Positions 43,762 to 58,009 of a stretch of 64,000 nt of DNA are shown here, in pieces. Position 1 is the stretch's first letter. Every line of letters starts with the position of its first letter. This DNA is from Unio delphinus (Eukaryota > Mollusca > Bivalvia > Unionida > Unionidae), in the NCBI GenBank assembly GCA_029339505.1, contig JAQISU010000109.1, positions 1 to 64,000 on the forward strand, in the 5' to 3' direction. Under the pieces are notes generated by a model. It was not told the DNA's origin. It did not search any database and saw nothing but the letters and a program-made list of their open reading frames with translations. The position numbers were made by a program, and so were the translations under genes.

Positions 43762-45559
43762 TATTTATATAACATACATATCATATAACGAAAACCAGCT
43801 CTGACGGAGCTGATGGCGACATGACTCATCATATACAATGGTATCCAAGTATGCATTAGTACAGACGTTTTCGTATTTCTAAATAAGGGCTTCCTTTTGA
43901 CAGTTGGCAATAATTATTTTGCATAAATTCAAAGAGTTAACAAAATAATTACCGTTGAATCGATGCCTAATTACAACATAACGCTCACACTGAACTGGAA
44001 CATGGATAGAAATGACAGGGTATTCAGTAGTATTATTCAGGATAGGAATGTTCAACCCAACTTCATATTATGTTGTATGACATGTAGGCGATGTTTACCT
44101 TAACCTTTGCAAAATACAGCGTTAGACTTCACAGGCTATGCGTATATCAAGGCCGACGTGCAGAAATGTCCATTTTATTAATGAGACTTAGATCATTCAC
44201 GCCTTGATACCTGTTCCATAGAGAAAAACAAGTTTTGGAGATGAGCCTATCGAGAATTAGATATTGACATGAACATTTGTGTCCACATTGTTTGATTCGA
44301 ATCACATTATGAACCTAGCATTCATAATAAAAGTGTTTTCACTACTAATCAGAGAAAAGGATCCTTACCTAATTTTGAACAAAGATGCTTATTGGTAGTT
44401 ATCGCCATGTATGACTACTGTAAACGTTTCTTCGTAATCTAGGTTTTGTAGAACCGTCCACTGACACTTAATCAAGATGAAGTATACGGGCGCCATCACT
44501 GACAGCGGCATGACGTCTGTCCAACTCATTCTGCCATGCTAGCTGTCACCGTTATTACAGACAATCAAACATATTCACAGTTATCTGGTTATTGTTGTCG
44601 AATTCTAAAATATTGCCAAAGATATGATATTTACATATTCTAATATTTTATATGTGAGTTTAAATTTGCTTTCACTAACAGATTTTGGTTGTATGAGTGC
44701 CGGGCAAACGTTCAAGTGAAGTGGCTTGAATTAACCAAATGATGTTGTTTATCTGAATGGGGAGGGTAGAGAGATAGAGAGAGAGAGATAAAGATGGTAT
44801 GCCGATTTCAGCGTTCTTCAGACAAAGTTTAAAACCATTTGACATTTAGACTCACACACAGGCAGAGTGGGACAGATTGAGATTATTTTATTCATATGGA
44901 TAGATGCAAACGCATTTTATATAATATATTCATTGTCATCAGATTGGTCAGGAAATGATTCTCGATAAATTGTTGATATGTGTGTCATATGGTTATGATG
45001 CTCAGCTTGATTGTAAATGAGTGAAAGTAAACCCACTTACTAATGTTTAATGGTTCCAGGACCACACATGTTTCTAACGCATTTCTCAACTTATACGCAG
45101 TTGTTAGGTGGGTTGGTGTACAAAGCCTCTCTGGTGAACCTGAAACTGAATAGTTGTGCGTACTTAAATCACTAAGTACATTAACCTGTCGGTCTCATAT
45201 TTTTTACAATGAATGGTGATATACATTATCTAAGATATTTTGTTTTTGTTTATATCAATTGGTATTGAGCAGAGTAACAGTTTATAATAAGGCCTCGTTC
45301 ACGAAGAAAAAAATACATATGTACACTTGTTTAATTTATCTTCAATTATACAACAATAATGCAGCTGCTGCTATTGTTGCAGTTAAAGAAATGATACTTC
45401 ACACCAATACTTAGTTCAAAAGAAAAACATCAGTTACTAACAGTTTAACCACAGCACAATATTGAAGTTAGATTTATGGTGTGTGAAGAGTACATATTAT
45501 TTAACAAGGCGTTTCATCAAACCTTGATTGGCTCGGGGTTTCCAATTGGTATAAGGTGC

Positions 45560-45668
45560 CCAACCTTTTCCGTCTCTTTCACATCTCACCTGTGTTCGAT
45601 GGGGGTCAAGTATATGTTCGGCAATACTGGATGGAAAATGACGTTAAACCAAACAAAACCTAATAAGT
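45560..45668 (+). mobile_element. SINE tail-like fragment
   Basis: Ends GGAAAATGACGTTAAACCAA plus an A/C-rich tail, matching the tail of the SINE at 21105-21395. No clear A or B box upstream. Confidence 0.45.
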
Positions 45669-45839
45669 GATTATATTCATAGATACACACCGTGATTAAC
45701 TCAAAGCATGTGACTAGAACAAACATCTGACTTATACAAGCTCAGACATTTTCAATTTGCATAACTGCACAAATAAAATCTTTACCCTCACCATCATGTT
45801 GTGGTTGAGCAGTACCTGACTAGATATCCTGCAATTTAC

Positions 45840-45944
45840 CTTTGATGTCAGCAAAGCTTTCTTCAGCTGTTGATATATATCCTGAACTGTTATTTGTCCC
45901 ATCACGTGATTTTGGGCATTGGATAACACTCATGTTCAGATGTG
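45840..45944 (-). CDS. Possible 5' coding exon
   Basis: 105 bp between TTTTCAG and GTAAAT. Contains ATG at 45933 and an open frame MSVIQCPKSRDGTNNSSGY to ADIK. It could be the first coding exon of the SLIP-GC-like gene, but its end phase (one base left) does not match the exon at 43400, so another exon would be needed. Confidence 0.25.
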
Positions 45945-46126
45945 CTGAAAATAGTGTACGGTTATAATATAATTACATCGATCAAATTATTCATAAACAC
46001 ACACATATACACTGAGGTAGAATATAAATGGATATAGTGACATAAAATGTTGAATAAATTATGAGAATGTTTATTGTTATTTTGGCAAATAAAATGTGGA
46101 AAGCAGTAGAAATTGTAAGTAACGTA

Positions 46127-46129
<3 letters not shown>

Positions 46130-46207
<78 letters not shown>

Positions 46208-46216
46208 TGTGTGTGT
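46130..46216. repeat. (TG)n microsatellite
   Basis: TG run with one TATG interruption. Confidence 0.95.
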
Positions 46217-47869
46217 CATGTGACTATTTCCGAACATTCACAATATGTGTATCACTTGAGTCCTGCTGGTGAATAATTTAAAAACAGTGAGTCACATATG
46301 AAAATTAATTAGACCAGGAAAGTACAAGACTTTATATATGTTGTCTTTGATGTTCAGGCTCAAGCTTTGTGTTGCTTGTTGATATAGATCAGATATTTTG
46401 TTTTCATACCCTGGCACGGGCTATAGCAAATCATAAATAGTGATGAAGCAGCAGATTAAACTATATTCGTAGTTTCATGTTAGTTTCCCTTTTCTCGTGG
46501 TTTGAATTTTTATTTTTTGTGGAAACAAAACCAACAAGAACTATATAGGAAATCGCAAGATATTTTGATTATATGCCATACGTGTTTCTGAATTGAAGCT
46601 TCCAAGAGTAACGTCACTGCAAAGTATCGACCCGAATTCGTTGATACACCTCGGTTTCAACCGTATTCACATGCTGATCATAAATAATAGAATCGATTTA
46701 AGAGAATCGTGGACTAGAAATGACCTAATATGTTTGAATGTATTACATGCTTGAAACTGTGTGCATTATTGTACGTGAACACAAAGCAAACACAGAAGAC
46801 AAAACTATATAGACAAGCACACTATACTAGACCATGTTCCCTGTCGTTCTTATTGTAACTGTATTGATAAATCCAAACGAGCTCATCCAAAATGTTTTTA
46901 AATGAATTCATAATAATTACGAAACTGCAATATTTCCAAGTAGACTATCACTTTCTAATTCAAATTAATTATTTAGTTAAATACTTAAATCCCCTCAAGA
47001 AAACAGAAATAAAAGTATGATATATATACATAATAAAATGCAGTTTCCATTTACTCCTGTAATGCACAAAAATACAGACACCAACCTTTTTTAATTGCTG
47101 TCATTGTACCTTTACGTGTGAATAAACACATTTTGTGAATAATGTGCAGAGATCATAAGTACGAGGGAAATAATTTTAAATGCGGACGTTGCTTGCATAT
47201 ATCTAGATCCGAACGACAAGTTGATAAGCATACTGCAGTCGAATCATTCAGTAAAAGCCATAGCGTTATATTATGCCAACGCACAGTAGAAACATTCTTA
47301 AAATGTACATCATTGCAATGACAAATGAAAGTATCTTATGCAGATCTTGAGGGTCTTAACATTACTGCTTTCCCAGTTTTAACCACGCTTTGCTAATTAT
47401 AACGCAAGACGGTACACAAATCTCGTGCGTCTTTTATTATATTATTATCAAAAGCGATGGGCAAACTGAGTCGAAATTGTTTAACGGTGAGAACTCGATT
47501 TATGTATTTCTTTAATCGCTGGAGGTTAGTGCAAAATGCATCATATAACAGCTCTCCATTGGACATCATTACAAAACAATGAAATTCCACGAGTATCATC
47601 AGCATCAGATTGGACAAATCTCGATGTTCACATCCATCATTCTTGTAACTATATACAAAATACATTTATTTCAACATGCACTTCATTTAATAAATTTCTA
47701 CTCATAGAGAAACATCCTAGATGCGTTTGCTCTTATGAATACAGTGAATGTATCTGTCAAAGAATATTATCAGAGTAATTTTGTATTTCCAGACAAAATA
47801 ATCACTTCAATATTTTGAAGAAATAAATTCATCCCAGTCGGACACAAAAAAATACAACTTGACATTGCC

Positions 47870-47965
47870 AGATGTTAAAGCACGAATGACCATGTCATCA
47901 CATGAACAAGATTATATCGTTCTCTACTTGACCTTAGGTCACAATTATAAATTTCAAAAAGATCA
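47870..47965 (+). repeat. Dispersed repeat, copy 1
   Basis: AGATGTTAAAGCACGAATG and CTTGACCTTAGGTCACAATT match 60881-60945 in the same orientation, with a short insertion here. Confidence 0.65.
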
Positions 47966-48310
47966 AAGCTATTGCTATGAGATATGATTTTAACATAAAG
48001 TCACAGAAAAGATTGAAAACAACAAGCTTTGTAAAGTTTGACAAAAAACAATTATTTCAAAACAATACGAAATAAAAAAAAATGAGAAAAACAGCTTACG
48101 GTATTGGGAATTAAATCCAAAATAAACAATCCAAGAATTTAAGACACAAGTAATGGTAATAAAAAGTCCTGAATTAAACTCAATTAAAGTCCTGAATAGA
48201 TCCAAACTGAAGGCAATGACGTCTTTATAGCCAAAGAAGTACTGATGTGTCAACATTCTCTTGTTGAATCAGAAAAAATTATTCAATGTTCAAATTCAGT
48301 ATAACTTCCA

Positions 48311-48421
<111 letters not shown>

Positions 48422-49094
48422 CTGAAACTGAACATTTATGAGTCCAGTGTGTTTTATCTGGCATGCAGCAAAAACGTGTTTGCGAATTATTCTAATTGTT
48501 TCCAACTAGTAGACAGAATGTTTGTTCCAATAAAGAAAGTTACTCATTTGTGAAGGAAAAAGCTATGTAGTATTTCTTACCAACTCTCAGTTGTATCGTC
48601 AATGTTATATTGTCGGAATAATTGTTGATTGAGCTAAACTTAGTCGTTTAGACTTCAGACGCAACTGCAAACATGTAGTACGAAGAGAGGTAATCAATAT
48701 GGTATGTGTCAACACTATGCTAATCATTGCCAAATGTTTCTCAATATACGACAGAAGGTTTCGTTTCAAATACTTGCTTTTGAACAAATACAATTAGTAA
48801 CATCATTTACATGAAAGTTGGTACAGAATTTTATTATGATACCGATAGTTACTTGACAATGTTTAGAACGCTTCCGAATAATATAAATGGCTAAAGACTA
48901 TTTTGCACACTTTTTGCAATACCAAAGGAAATTGATATATTCTACTCGTGCGTTTGTCTGAATCCTATTACTGAACTTTTCCAACGGCTGATACTAAGCG
49001 AATTCATCAAACTCTTTTGATTTGCAGTAAGATAATTATTGAAATATAATAAGCTCGGATGTAGATATAATACAACGTTGTGGAAATCTTGACT

Positions 49095-52000
49095 GTTATT
49101 TCTGTTGATTGTTTTTTGTTTTGTTAACGGCGCACCAGCACTTTTATTCTATTAGCGCCATACTATAGGTTGTATTTATACATGGTTAAAAAAAGGTTTA
49201 ATATCGACCAGCGATATAAAAAACCAAATAGTTCAATATAAAATGGTAAGATGTTGGTAACAGGAAAATATGAAGCCTCCCAATCAACGAGAGATGTAAA
49301 TGGTGTATGTTGATCAAAAGATGTTGAAAAATAATGGGCGGTATTTGAATTAGATAAAAATGCACTAGGTGATGGCATAAAAGTTAAAGTTTAAAATAAA
49401 GATTTACTTTCTTCAAGACATCTAAAATACAAATGATAAGCATAGTATCAAAACGTTCCTTCATGTCATGTACATTATAGTACTTATCACGCGTAGGTTG
49501 CAGGTCGGAACACTCCGTCATAAAATGCTTAACAGTGAATAGTTCATTGCAAGAGACGCTTTCTGGTGGATCTTCACCTTTTGTATGTGGGAGTGGGTTA
49601 TGTATGTATGACCAGTTCTGATTCTTGCAATGACTATCCCATCCCTATGGATGGTTCTGTAGGGAGGCGTCCATTGTACCAAGATTGGTTTGATTGTATG
49701 AAGATTGTTATTAATTTCATTATCCCACGATGACTGCCACTTCTGGCGTAGTTACATTTTGATATTAGGTTTAAAGTGATCACTACTGGGAAGGTCATCA
49801 GCGACTTTCCATTCATAGTCCAAAGGCACCGAAGGAGAGCAAATTGTCAAATCTATGCACGTGTACGTACCCGTTCCTGGGTGTAAATATGTCGGTGAGT
49901 TATTGTTATTTAGACACAGATCGTGTCTAGAAATGAAATCGTCTACTTTATGGCCTCAGTCGTTTATGTGATTCGATCCCCATAGAATGTTATGGGCATT
50001 AAAATCCCCGAGTAAAACGAAGGGCGCGGGAAGTTGTTGAAAAAGATTGTCTAATTCGTTTGGTACTAGGTTGGTGTTTGATGGTAGGTAAATGTAGCAA
50101 AAAAGTAATCACTCGATATATTTGAAGGGATGACTGTGAGGGGCTCTATTGCTCACATCAACAGAGACTCCTCCTGAGGCTCTGTCAGCGTTTTGAAAGT
50201 ACGTGTTGTACAGGGAAAAGTTTTTTAATGTAATTGTATCTGTCTCGTTCAGGACTGTTTAAAGTAAACATAGCATTGCGGGATCGGGTTCATTTAAAAT
50301 CAGAAGAATATCATTGTAATTAGCATTAAGTCCAAGATAGCTTCTTTGTATGATGGTGTTCTTCATTATAAAGTTATGCTGGAGATTCTGGAGATAGGTT
50401 AGACTATTCGTGGAGGACATTTATGTTGTTATTTGTCTGGAGGAAGTACGGGAGTATATTTGGTTTTACTAGGTTTAGAGCAGCCTTGAGTACATGGAGC
50501 AGGTTCTTCTGCATCCATGCTCTCAAAGTCTCCAAACGTGTTGTAAAGTTTAATGGGGTCATCTGACTCCTTTTGCTGCTTATTTGTTTGTGCTTTGTGT
50601 TTATTTCTTGGTGATTTTGGTGGTGTGTTGTTATGGAATGTAGTTTGGGTTGATGTTGTGCTTCTCTGTTGATGATAATGAAGAATATTGGCACTAATTT
50701 TCGTTGCATTTTGTTGATCCGTTTGTGTTTGTGCGTCCTTCGTGATGTTCGGATTGTGTTTTACGACAGCAGAGAAGGACGAGCCAGGAAGAGATTTTTT
50801 TGCCTGGCAAGTTTTCTGGCCTCTGGGTAGGGTATGCTGGATATAAACTTTACCCTCTGAATTTCCTTCTCCTGTTTCCAAGTATCACAATCCTTGGAAT
50901 TGGCGTGATGTTGTTTGCCACAGCTGACACAATGCGGAGTTGTTCTACAATCAGATTCCTGATGAGAGTAGTCTCCGCATCGGCCACATACTTTGACTTT
51001 GGAACATCTGTCTTCGTGATGGCCGTATTTTTTACACTTATAGCGTCGAAGAGGGTTTGGTATGTATATCTCGACATTTACTTGCAAAAACCCGACTTTG
51101 ACCACTTTGGACAATGCTGATTTATTAAAGATGAGTACAAATGTGGTGGTGTCCTGCATATTGTTATTACGTTTGATACGCACTTTACACACTGTAGTGA
51201 CACCTTCGTGTTTCATCCGTTCGATGATATCTGTGTCGATGACTCCAGCCAAGTCACGACACCGCATCACGCCTTTGGAAGTATTCAGTGTAGTGTGAGC
51301 GAATGAGGTCACTGAAATATCAAATAATGTTTTCATGTTATCATATTCTCTGTTTGACCCTTTTCCTCAAACTCAACAAGAAGACAACCCGATTTTACTT
51401 TTTTAACACATTTTGGTCTGCCAATAGATCCCTAAATGTTATTTTTCAAAAACAAACGTAAATAGTGCAGCGATAGGTTTAGATTCATCCTTAGATTGAA
51501 TAACCATGAAGCGTGGAATGGATTCCACTCCGCAAGGTTCTTCATCATAGTCAGAGAGTGGTTTGGTACGTTTGTTGTTTTTTTGTTGGAAATTTCCATG
51601 TTTGTTTATTAAAGTTTCAGCACCTATGCTCCCTGCCCACCATGGAACCCAACAAGGGGACACTTTTCAAGTGCCAGGGATACACAGATGCTATACTCAG
51701 TAGATAAAATTACCTGGGGTTAACCCGTGAAGTTTCCTTCAAGGGTCAGTAAAATTACTTCCCGATTGACCCGTTAGGCCACCGCCTTATAGAATGTCTT
51801 CTAAAGCTTGGGAAAGTGAAAGCTAAACGGATATAATGTAGGGGCAACATTGCTATCAAGCGAGATACAAGAAAGATATAGAGGGTGAGCAAGTAAATAA
51901 ACACATCCTGGGGCTCGACGTGACCAGCCGATTTGTCGAGAACGGGCCCAACACGACCACCCGTCTAAGAGAAGTAATGGCCAAAGCAGTGTATTGCATC

Positions 52001-52150
52001 GGAAAAGACTCCACTCAACTACCAGGATCCTTTCCTCTCCCGACACGGGTCGCAACCCACGGCAAACAGGTTGCCTGTACTTAGTCGCCTCTTACGACAC
52101 GTGGTATTATACGTCGGGCCAATTATACAGCATCGAACCCGCAGGGGGAG
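49095..52150 (-). mobile_element. Non-LTR retrotransposon (Jockey/I-like LINE), RT region deleted
   Basis: Reading leftwards: a 5' region (about 52150-51670), ORF1 (about 51663-50400, frameshifted near 51340-51440), an EEP endonuclease, a C-terminal tail, and a 3' end near 49095 with a GTTAACAAAACAAAAAACAA-type tail. The endonuclease shows VLLGDFNAHNILWG (about 50020) and a late SSDHF motif (about 49790). Right after it the sequence jumps to tail residues (KWQSSWDNEINNNLHTIKP, RIRTGHTYITHSH), so the whole reverse transcriptase is missing, with the junction near 49750-49775. The copy is dead. Confidence 0.72.
50404..51336 (-). pseudogene. LINE ORF1 (gag-like, CCHC zinc knuckles)
   Basis: The open part from 51336 encodes an RNA-binding ORF1 protein. 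It has three zinc-knuckle positions: CKKYGHHEDRC, whose first cysteine is replaced; CGRCGDYSHQESDC, intact CCHC; and CVSCGKQHHANSKDC, the usual CX2CX3HX6C third knuckle. The frame changes near 50780-50880, so the K/T/Q-rich tail is in a second frame. Upstream N-terminal sequence to about 51663 is in yet another frame. Confidence 0.7.
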
Positions 52151-53479
52151 AGACAAATATCGTGAGTAAATTGTAAAATATTATATCTAATAAGCATTTT
52201 ATCGATGTTTACAACTTGTAATTTCAGTCATCTTTGAAGAATGGGCTGCATTTGACCCTACAACTGTTTGTTTTGAAACTGATTGGAAATCTATATGGGA
52301 TAATTAAGCTGTATGCTTTTCGCGAAACTCATCAAAGACGATAACCCAAACCGTAAGAGTTATCCTATACGTTAGGTCTTTTTATATAAAGTTGGTACAA
52401 TTTAGAAAATCGAAATTAATAAATATTTTCTTGAAAGTAGTATAAAACTGCATAAAACAGCAAATAATACGGAAATGTTTGAATCGCCTCACAATCTTAA
52501 AAGGAAAACACAAAACAGCAGCAATATATTACGTACTGAAAACCACATATAGTTTGTATTTTAAATCAATCATCCATCTGGAACTCATCATAAGTTCTTC
52601 AAATGTAATCTTTTACACTTTACACTAAAACATTTTAAAGATTGATAGAGAAATATTTAATAATAACCTTGGTGAAAGGAAACGTTACCCTTTATGCATG
52701 CTTCGCCATTGTGTTTGATTTTCGATGGGAATGTTACGTCCTTGAATGTTTCCTAACATTGTTCCATTTAATCCGGTAAAATGTACCCATGCACAGTTAT
52801 TGTGCAAACAGTATTGCCCGGTAAGAATCGTTTTTAAAATTCTCTTTGAACGTTAATTATCTTAAGGTCAGTGCGAGAGGATCATATTTCGTATCTTTCC
52901 AAACAATCAATGAGCTTAAACATGAGCGATTCGCCTAATTCTTGTCATACAAGACATGGTTATTAGTACTTGGCAATATTTCTTGTCGAATTAAAAGGCC
53001 CCTAAACTGTTATGTCTAGGTCTGCTTATTCATTCAAACGCTGTCCTAATAAAGTTTGCTTCCACCGCATGGCACCTGGTGTATGCATGTGTGTGTAGGA
53101 ATATAATTGCTTGTGATCGGGTGTCAATGTACAGAAACTGTCAGAATTTTTGTTATTGCACAGGCGACGGCCTATCAATTCAGATAATAATTTAAATAAC
53201 ACAGTAATCACGTGATATATTATGCATTTCTGTCACGGAATAAGGCAAGAAAAAGATTTGTTAACAAGTGTAGCTTGTTTTATTACCTTGACATATAGTC
53301 GCTATATGAGTACATCTCGATCTAGGTCGCTAGTAGCGTGATGCCCATGTTTCTCGACATGCACGGGTACTTTACTCTTAGGTCTTGAACATCTTGGTAT
53401 TGTTTATATAGAAAAAATGGTAATGTTATACTACAAGTGGTACGTTATCGCTAGGAACTTGTCACGGAGTGTAGGTTTT
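52151..53479. other. Unassigned AT-rich stretch
   Basis: Nothing recognised. Confidence 0.5.
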
Positions 53480-54260
53480 GGAAGGTATAAAAATACCAAT
53501 ATGGAGAAGAAATTTTAAAGATTTATCCAAGCGGATGATAGTAGTACTTTTATACGTGTTGAATACTCATTACATCACTTGCAAGAGGAATGTGATAACT
53601 TTGGTAAGGCCACATGTTTGGCATTGAATCATAGTAGAACCGAAACACTACCTATATGAAACTGAATGGGTAACCATCCCGGATTACCCCACAACACCTT
53701 ATCAAAGAAAACGAAAAGACATTTGAATAACAATTTAATAAAATGCCTGGAAGTTCCACAGAGATGTAAATGTGTGAGTAATGTCCTATACAATAATAGA
53801 GATTGTTAAGAAATCTGGGAAATAGACCAAGATTACAACGCCTACTATAAACTTAATGAATAACTGTTGAAAAATTTCAAAATGCCTGAAGAACAAAAAA
53901 TTGGAAACAGATCTGGAGGAAATGGTATAAAATCAAATCACCATCCCAACTAACAGTGATGTTTTTATACTTAAATGATCTTTTGCTCACCGGAGTTGAC
54001 GTGTTTAATAAGCATATTATTGATATTATCTCTCCGTATCATCTGTGTTGAACAGTGTCTTGCACAGTACGAAAAGAGCATTAGCTAGAGACAAAAACAG
54101 AAACATAATTCACACAAGGAGAAGTACAAGATAGCAACACCCTCTATACCTAGATATCTGTGAGAAAGACAAATATGATGCATTAAACGATTTGTTATAA
54201 GTATTATTAAATCTACGAAAGGAGATAAGTTTTAACCAAAAAAACACTAAAGGAACAGAG
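53480..54260 (+). mobile_element. Decayed LINE reverse transcriptase relic
   Basis: Around 53515-53655 the plus strand reads IQADDSSTFIRVEYSLHHLQ, then LALNHSRTETLP. This matches the ADD active site and the following GLxLNxxKTE block of LINE reverse transcriptases. The rest is full of stops. Confidence 0.45.
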
Positions 54261-57200
54261 TTACAAATATAAATGGCTGCTACATAAACATTTATCTAAA
54301 CACTGCATGAGGTGTATGATGGGGATGTGTTGCCATTCGGGACTCATGCCTAAAAAGGACCTGCTCAATTCTCTCGTGCCCTACTAAAGTCACTCTCTTC
54401 ATTATTTAGTTTAAGTTCTAATAATTTGAATAAATAAAATCAACAAGAAAAAAAGAATTTTTCTTAACATTGGTATAATTGCGTAAAATCCAATGTCCTT
54501 ACTTTTGGATAAATAAAAAGGCAATTTTTAATTCTAAGGTTACATTCAACTTTCCATTACTTTCCAAATGGAAAAGCAGATCATATTATATTACTTAAAA
54601 TGATTAAATTAACAATATTACTATCTCGTAGATTTTTAAACAAGCATAACAACATACGTTTATTGCATAATCAGTAGTCTGATTTTGGACAACAGACTAT
54701 TACAAAATCTGTATTTTCTAAGTATCTAGTATTACAAGAACAACACCTCTGTAACATATCTTCCATAATGTTGATGTTACCTTTTATACTAATAAATTTT
54801 GATGAAAGTTCTTTTTTCAAAAATGAAATCATAACGTATATACAAGCAATTGCTCATAATCGAGACCATACAGGTATTGACGAGAATACAGCAACTAGAT
54901 CAAAACTACGATTTCCATAGTAGCAGAAAGATTAATTAATTAGATGCAAAAACGCACCATTAATATGTCTGATACCAAATTATGCAATACCTTGATACAA
55001 AGCCATTCTTGAAATTTTAATTAGAACACAAATTTAAATTATGACTTCCAGAATGGTATAAATATCAGTGAATCAGATGTAAGATCATTTTATTAATAAA
55101 ATGTATTTCTCATGATGAATACAGATATCGATGATATTCTCATAGAGTTAATCTCGGTAAACAGTAGGATCACATATGTGGCTTCCAGAGTGGTAACAAA
55201 TTCAGCCAATCCGATAAATGATTACTTCGTTAATATATGTGGCGATTGTTCATTATCAAAACATATCACAGATTTGTATAATTTAAACCCATATTTCAAG
55301 TCTCATAAATATAACATAATAAATATGAGCTTATATGCAAATAGAAAGTAACTTATCCAATGGCATCGAAAATGGTGTATCAGATCTGAAGCTCAATCTG
55401 TCTTACGGTCCATATAAATTATTTTGAAACATTGACCCAGATATATTCGTTCCAATGACGTGGTGTTTGACAATGTTTCATTCCAAACGAAGGGAAATGT
55501 GATATAGACATACATACTACACAGAGACATATGCAATGAAAGCAAGAACACCAACAATATGGCATATGATATAAATATACACAGCATTACAGGTACAGAC
55601 GATATAAATATGCATACAAACACAAAGCAAAATGATATACATATGTACAGCAACAAAAGAATATACGCTGTGCATAGCATACCAACACATACATTATACA
55701 CAAGCACAACGTATGTGGATACGACGTTAAGAATATAGCAAACGAACACAATAAAAAAAGACTATGAAAAGGTCCGTGGCTTCCAAATTGCTTCTGTAAA
55801 AATATTCATATAACCTTAAACTCAATTTAATTCTAAGAATTGCATTAAAGCATTGTACATACACCAACGCCCGTAATCATGATTAAACGAAAACACAAAT
55901 CAGAATGGATATGACTACATGATATATTCAGCAGAAGAAATAGTTTTAAATTAGTATTACAGTGTTAAAACTAGATTATGCAATACCTGAGATTAGTTTA
56001 GACAGGAAACTTTGAATAATCTGTATCAAGTGAAATAAAATAATAAAATCAAACATTGGTCTCCTAACTTGCATCGGATTAAAGCAAACTACGATTAAGT
56101 GAATTAAAATATATAAAATATTTCTTTAGTAAGCTGCATGCTGCAATTACTGGAACAGGAGTGCATGTTAATTAAAATAGGTCAAACGAATAGCTACCAA
56201 TGTCATCAAAATAGAGATACATTTTGTCTAAAAAGGAAGCTAACTTTTATGATGACAGGCGTGAGAATAAGATTGTGGAACTCGACGATTTGTTATTATT
56301 CCAACTATTTCGCAGTGTAAAGCCATAAACATTGGACAGAGCAAGTCAGTTAGAATTGTCTTTGTGACAGCATATCCGCGTTAACGAAATTAATCATATC
56401 TATATTCAAGCGAGTGTTTCAAACAAAGATAACTTGGATGATTCATTTCTACCGTACGTGGTCATTGATAACGTCAACCGATTCATATTCTCGTTTTGTC
56501 GTAATGAGAATTTCTTGCTGTAAATTATACATGACAATTCAGACTACTGGATACACTTCGTGCATATATTTGAAACGTTTATATTAATGATTGTAGTAGT
56601 CGCAAAATCAAAACACATTTTGTTTTAAAAGTGTTTTGTGGTGTCCGTAGACAAATAGAAAAACAAACTTTCGTTTCGATTTCAGGCTGTTCATAATAGT
56701 TTGCAAGATACCATGGCAAAATGTGTCTTAGACATTTTGAATATTTCCAAAGACTCTCTAATCTTGATTACATTGGGATTTTTGTATAATAATACCCTAA
56801 ACATATCATACATAAAGAAAAAATGTGCACCCAGTATTGTAGAACACATAGTGTTCAATCCATTATGCATGGTCGCAATCATGTTCATTATGAAAGTAAA
56901 AAACGATAATAAGTGATTTTATTGTAATGCAGTGCTGATGATTTATATAAATAAACATTGCATGCTAACACGAGTTACAAACAACAGATCAATATATAAC
57001 ACATGGAAGTTTGCAAGATTAAAGTCTGTCTCTTTCTTCCTCCAGTGCTTTCAAAATTAGTTTTTTATACCTCAGCCATCTTTCATGGAATGCTTAGACG
57101 TAAACTGAGGTCCATTTTCCATTATTAATGCTTCATTATGCAATTGCAAACTGATCATGTTTGATATCAAACATTCCTAACATCATTATACTTAACATCA

Positions 57201-57689
57201 CGTTGATGGTAAACATGGTTCTTATTCTACTCCGAAATATCCCGTCTCATCAACGTTCAGATTTAAAATGTCATATTCACATAGCGATTGTGTGTCGATT
57301 ATAATATTTCCCAATATAAATAAGTAGTCACGCAGATGATTAGCTCATAATTGCATCATTATCAGCACAGCGACGATAAAACCAGACGTGGCGTTATTGT
57401 ATCCGCTAATGACTGTCCTTACTGGACACTTAGATTTTGAAATGATCATCGGAGAGCACAGCGGTATGGCCTTCCCAATTAGTCAAAAGTCCAATGTAAT
57501 CAAGATAATTAGGTGCAAATTTAGATAGCAATTGCATCTTTGTCAGAAACCTCTACTCAGATTGGTGTACTACATAGCAAATATATGGAAACAGATTACA
57601 GGGATGAGTATGAATGGAACATAGTCGAAACAAATAAGCGATTGTGTTTCCATCTTTCAATCCAGAAGCAAAAATACATTTTTAAATTT
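54261..57689. other. Unassigned AT-rich stretch
   Basis: No gene recognised. The low-complexity ATAC/ACAT-rich part near 55500-55740 gives a hydrophobic minus-strand frame that I do not accept as a gene. Confidence 0.5.
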
Positions 57690-57980
57690 GTATCCTTAAA
57701 TGTCTTCTAAAATAAGTGCCAAGTCACACTCAATGGCGGATTCGTATCAGTGAGAACTGTCAACATTGTTTTTTTATACTTAGTACATTTGCTTTACAAC
57801 TGGGTTCTAAGCCAGAACGAAAACACTTAATTAATTTATATGCAATAGCCTGTGCACTTTGCCTTCATTTCCTAACATTTTGAGCTATTTTCTAAATGTT
57901 CGTTGAGTTTGACAGTGTATCAGTGAAGCTTAAATGGCAGTTTCTTCTAAATATACATCTTATGCAAATCACGTAAACCT
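57690..57980 (+). repeat. Old direct duplication, copy 1
   Basis: CTTAAATGTCTTCTAAA, ACTGGGTTCTAAGCCAGA, TATGCAATAG and GGCAGTTTCTTCT occur in the same order as in 59566-59942. The two are clearly diverged. Confidence 0.75.
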
Positions 57981-57987
57981 TTATAAG

Positions 57988-58009
57988 CGTACTAAGCAGG
58001 GAACCAGAC
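57988..58009. repeat. Solo end of the MITE family
   Basis: ACTAAGCAGGGAACCAGAC is the exact reverse complement of 58652-58670, the left end of the complete MITE. Confidence 0.7.

Noticed and set aside
44371..44419. 49-bp minus-strand segment with good AG and GTAAGG borders
   Set aside because: Its length would fit between the exons at 45840 and 43400, but the needed frame contains a TAA.
47990..48256. 88-codon hydrophobic minus-strand frame with a donor-like site
   Set aside because: AT-rich composition explains it and no matching exon is seen.
55393..55749. 118-codon hydrophobic minus-strand frame
   Set aside because: It derives from an ATAC/ACAT low-complexity tract; no other sign of a gene.
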